Shown here piece by piece: positions 7,940 to 9,303 of a stretch of 9,303 bases of DNA. Below the pieces are notes generated by a model that saw only the letters and a list, made by a program, of their open reading frames with translations, was not told where the DNA came from and searched no databases. Source of the stretch: an uncultured Lachnospiraceae bacterium (lineage in GTDB: Bacteria > Bacillota > Clostridia > Lachnospirales > Lachnospiraceae); assembly GCA_947594335.1 (NCBI GenBank), contig CANQEC010000085.1:1-9303 (forward strand), given 5' to 3'. How positions within the stretch are numbered: the first letter of the stretch is position 1; the number at the start of each line of letters is the position of its first letter. A program made the translations under genes and the position numbers.

Positions 7940-7990
7940 CTGCCCTGTCCTCAGAGCTTTCACTTCCAGTACTTCTCTGCCACAGGGCAG
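7940..7990 (-). promoter_or_regulatory. Intercistronic hairpin just after the DUF815 stop codon
   Basis: On the minus strand, one base after the TAA stop, CTGCCCTGT (7990-7982) is the exact reverse complement of ACAGGGCAG (7948-7940), giving a perfect 9-bp stem. Inside it CAGAG (7979-7975) can pair with CTCTG (7956-7952) after a small internal loop. No U-run follows, so it is not a normal intrinsic terminator. It could stabilise an mRNA end, mark a processing site or attenuate read-through into ppx. The structure is seen in the sequence; the function is inference. Confidence 0.55.
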
Positions 7991-7991
7991 T

Positions 7992-9275
7992 TTACTCCAT
8001 CTGCCCCAGCAGATAATCAACAAACTGCTGCGCCGTCCTTCCGGAGAAACCGCCGTGCTGAAGCTCCCATTTGTTCGCCTCATCCAGAAGCTTCTCCTCC
8101 GGAATTCCAAGTCCATTGCGCTTTGCAAGCACCCGGACAATATTCTGAAACTCTTTCTTGTCCGGCGATCCGAAATAGATCGTGACGCCGAACCGCCGCA
8201 CAAGCGAAAGCTTTTCCTGGATCGTATCCGTGATGTGGATGTCGTCCCTGCGCTCCTCGTTGTCCGTAAATTTCTCACGGATCAGATTTCTGCGGTTGGA
8301 CGTCGCATAGATCAGGACATTCTCCGGCTTCTTCTCGAGACCGCCCTCAATCACCGCCTTCAGATACTTGTACTCGGTTTCAAATTCCTCGAATGACAGA
8401 TCATCCATGTATATGATGAAGCGGTAATTGCGGTTCTTGATCTGCGCGATCACATCATTCAAATCACGGAACTGATGCTTGTAAATCTCAATGATGCGCA
8501 GTCCTCTGTCGTAGTAACGGTTTAAAATCCCCTTGATGCTCGAGGATTTTCCGGTTCCGGCGTCACCGAAAAGCAGACAGTTGTTCGCCTTTCTTCCGCA
8601 CACAAACGCTTCCGTATTGTCGAGCAGCTTCTTCTTCGGAATCTCATACCCCACCAAATCATCCAGATATACGTGCGCAATATTCGTGATCGGAACGATC
8701 TTTACCCCATCGTCCTCATGAGAGACACGGAATGCCTTGTGAAGGCCAAATTTCCCGACGCCGAATTCTTTATAAAAAGTGATCATATACTCTGTAAATT
8801 CTTCGACATCCGCGGCGTCTGCCAGCTGCACCGCCAACTCGCAGATCCTGTCCCGGATGCGGCGGTTGAACATCTTCCCGGCCGCTTCGCTGTGGTAATG
8901 AAGAATCTCCTCAAAAAACTTTACGCCAAGCTCCTCCTCAAGCTTCGAAAAATCATAGGCGAAAAGCTCTCGGAAAATTTCAAAATCGTGGCTTGCAAGC
9001 CTTTTCAGGCTTCCGTCCCCAACGCCTTTGATCTCGCACGCCGTGCTGAACACATTTTCGTGATTTACCAGCAGAAACGCGAGATATGTATGCCAGAGAT
9101 TCTGCTCAAACCCGTAAGTCCCCGCCATGTCAACCAGCCCATGCATACAGGAGAAAAAGCGCTCGCGCACAGGCGCGTCCTTCTCCCGGTAATGGTCCAT
9201 GATCCAGGTCATTTCCGACAGAATCTCCCCGTGTTCAAAATCACGGTACAAAATCAGTTCTTCAGTTCTTGCCAT
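7992..9275 (-). CDS. AAA+ ATPase of the DUF815 family (COG2607-like)
   Basis: This is a cytoplasmic P-loop ATPase of 427 residues whose cellular role is not established. The first ~200 residues are predicted mostly helical, with no signal peptide or membrane segment. The AAA+ core follows a family-typical lead-in (LDDLVGYEIPKKKLLDNTEAF). Walker A is GDAGTGKS at 237-244 (K243), Walker B is FIIYMDD at 286-292 (D291, D292), sensor 1 is YATSNRRN (N327), and there is an Arg-containing QEKLSLVRRFG box at 353-363. The C-terminal lid includes GGFSGRTAQQFVDYLL. All nucleotide-handling motifs are intact, so ATP hydrolysis is expected. The start at 9275 has AAGGA ten nt upstream. It lies 98 nt upstream of the Ppx-HD gene on the same strand, with two RNA hairpins but no visible promoter between them. 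A link with polyphosphate metabolism would be guilt by association only. Confidence 0.92.
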   Translation of the reverse strand: MARTEELILYRDFEHGEILSEMTWIMDHYREKDAPVRERFFSCMHGLVDMAGTYGFEQNLWHTYLAFLLVNHENVFSTACEIKGVGDGSLKRLASHDFEIFRELFAYDFSKLEEELGVKFFEEILHYHSEAAGKMFNRRIRDRICELAVQLADAADVEEFTEYMITFYKEFGVGKFGLHKAFRVSHEDDGVKIVPITNIAHVYLDDLVGYEIPKKKLLDNTEAFVCGRKANNCLLFGDAGTGKSSSIKGILNRYYDRGLRIIEIYKHQFRDLNDVIAQIKNRNYRFIIYMDDLSFEEFETEYKYLKAVIEGGLEKKPENVLIYATSNRRNLIREKFTDNEERRDDIHITDTIQEKLSLVRRFGVTIYFGSPDKKEFQNIVRVLAKRNGLGIPEEKLLDEANKWELQHGGFSGRTAQQFVDYLLGQME

Positions 9276-9285
9276 ATTCTGTAGT

Positions 9286-9290
9286 TCCTT
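9286..9290 (-). promoter_or_regulatory. Ribosome binding site of the DUF815 ATPase
   Basis: AAGGA lies ten nt before the ATG at 9275. Only 28 nt upstream of this gene are in the window, and no promoter can be recognised in them. Confidence 0.55.
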
Positions 9291-9303
9291 TCCGTTCTCA
9301 GTT

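Noticed and set aside
7923..7990. Intrinsic terminator after the DUF815 gene
   Set aside because: Both stems are real, but neither is followed by an adjacent run of U residues; the nearest is only four and starts after AGGG.
7829..8278. Minus-strand 149-codon frame spanning the intergenic gap
   Set aside because: It is out of frame with both the DUF815 and Ppx-HD genes, overlaps conserved coding parts of both, and its sequence is low in family-like character.
6379..9284. Plus-strand open frames opposite the Ppx-HD and DUF815 genes (e.g. 6379-7182, 7929-8396, 8673-9284)
   Set aside because: All lie in the mirror frame of well-supported genes and show no recognisable domain.
1..9303. CRISPR array, insertion sequence, tRNA/rRNA gene or defence system
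   Set aside because: No spaced direct repeats, transposase motifs, terminal inverted repeats or RNA-gene signatures were seen. Nearly all of the window is occupied by five housekeeping-type genes.

Overview
The window carries five protein genes, all on the minus strand, so transcription runs from position 9303 towards position 1. In that order they are a DUF815-type AAA+ ATPase (7992-9275), a Ppx/GppA-type exopolyphosphatase with a C-terminal HD-like domain (6349-7893), polyphosphate kinase ppk1 (4211-6334), the isoprenoid enzyme ispG (3132-4190) and replicative DNA polymerase polC (3130 to the window edge, 3' end missing). The gaps are 98, 14, 20 and 1 nt. No promoter or convincing terminator is visible between the genes, so the set looks like one operon or one end of a longer one. 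The operon's own promoter would lie beyond position 9303.

PolC, the OB/PHP-exonuclease-polymerase type of replicase, marks the host as a low-GC-lineage Gram-positive (Firmicutes). The moderate-to-high GC by eye, the adjacent ispG-polC pair, the DUF815 ATPase and the style of the HD-fused Ppx suggest a gut-type Clostridia, plausibly Lachnospiraceae. That placement is inferred from gene content, not from any search. Codons TTA, CTA and TCA are rare, which leaves very long open frames on the opposite strand; these are not genes.

Functionally the window joins three processes. The Ppx-like protein and Ppk1 form a tightly spaced polyphosphate module. IspG performs the penultimate step of the MEP isoprenoid pathway. 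PolC replicates the chromosome. In the Clostridia arrangement I know, ispG-polC follows dxr-rseP, so having ppx-ppk1 directly upstream is the main contextual oddity. The DUF815 ATPase upstream has no established role.

Nothing here is a mobile element, CRISPR array, RNA gene or obvious new defence system. The most interesting points are these: the Ppx-HD protein has lost several residues expected at both its phosphatase and HD metal sites; the only sizeable intergenic gap (7894-7991) holds two hairpins with mutually exclusive pairing potential; and polC has an in-frame A AAA AAG slippery-type heptamer followed directly by a hairpin, inside a low-complexity linker.
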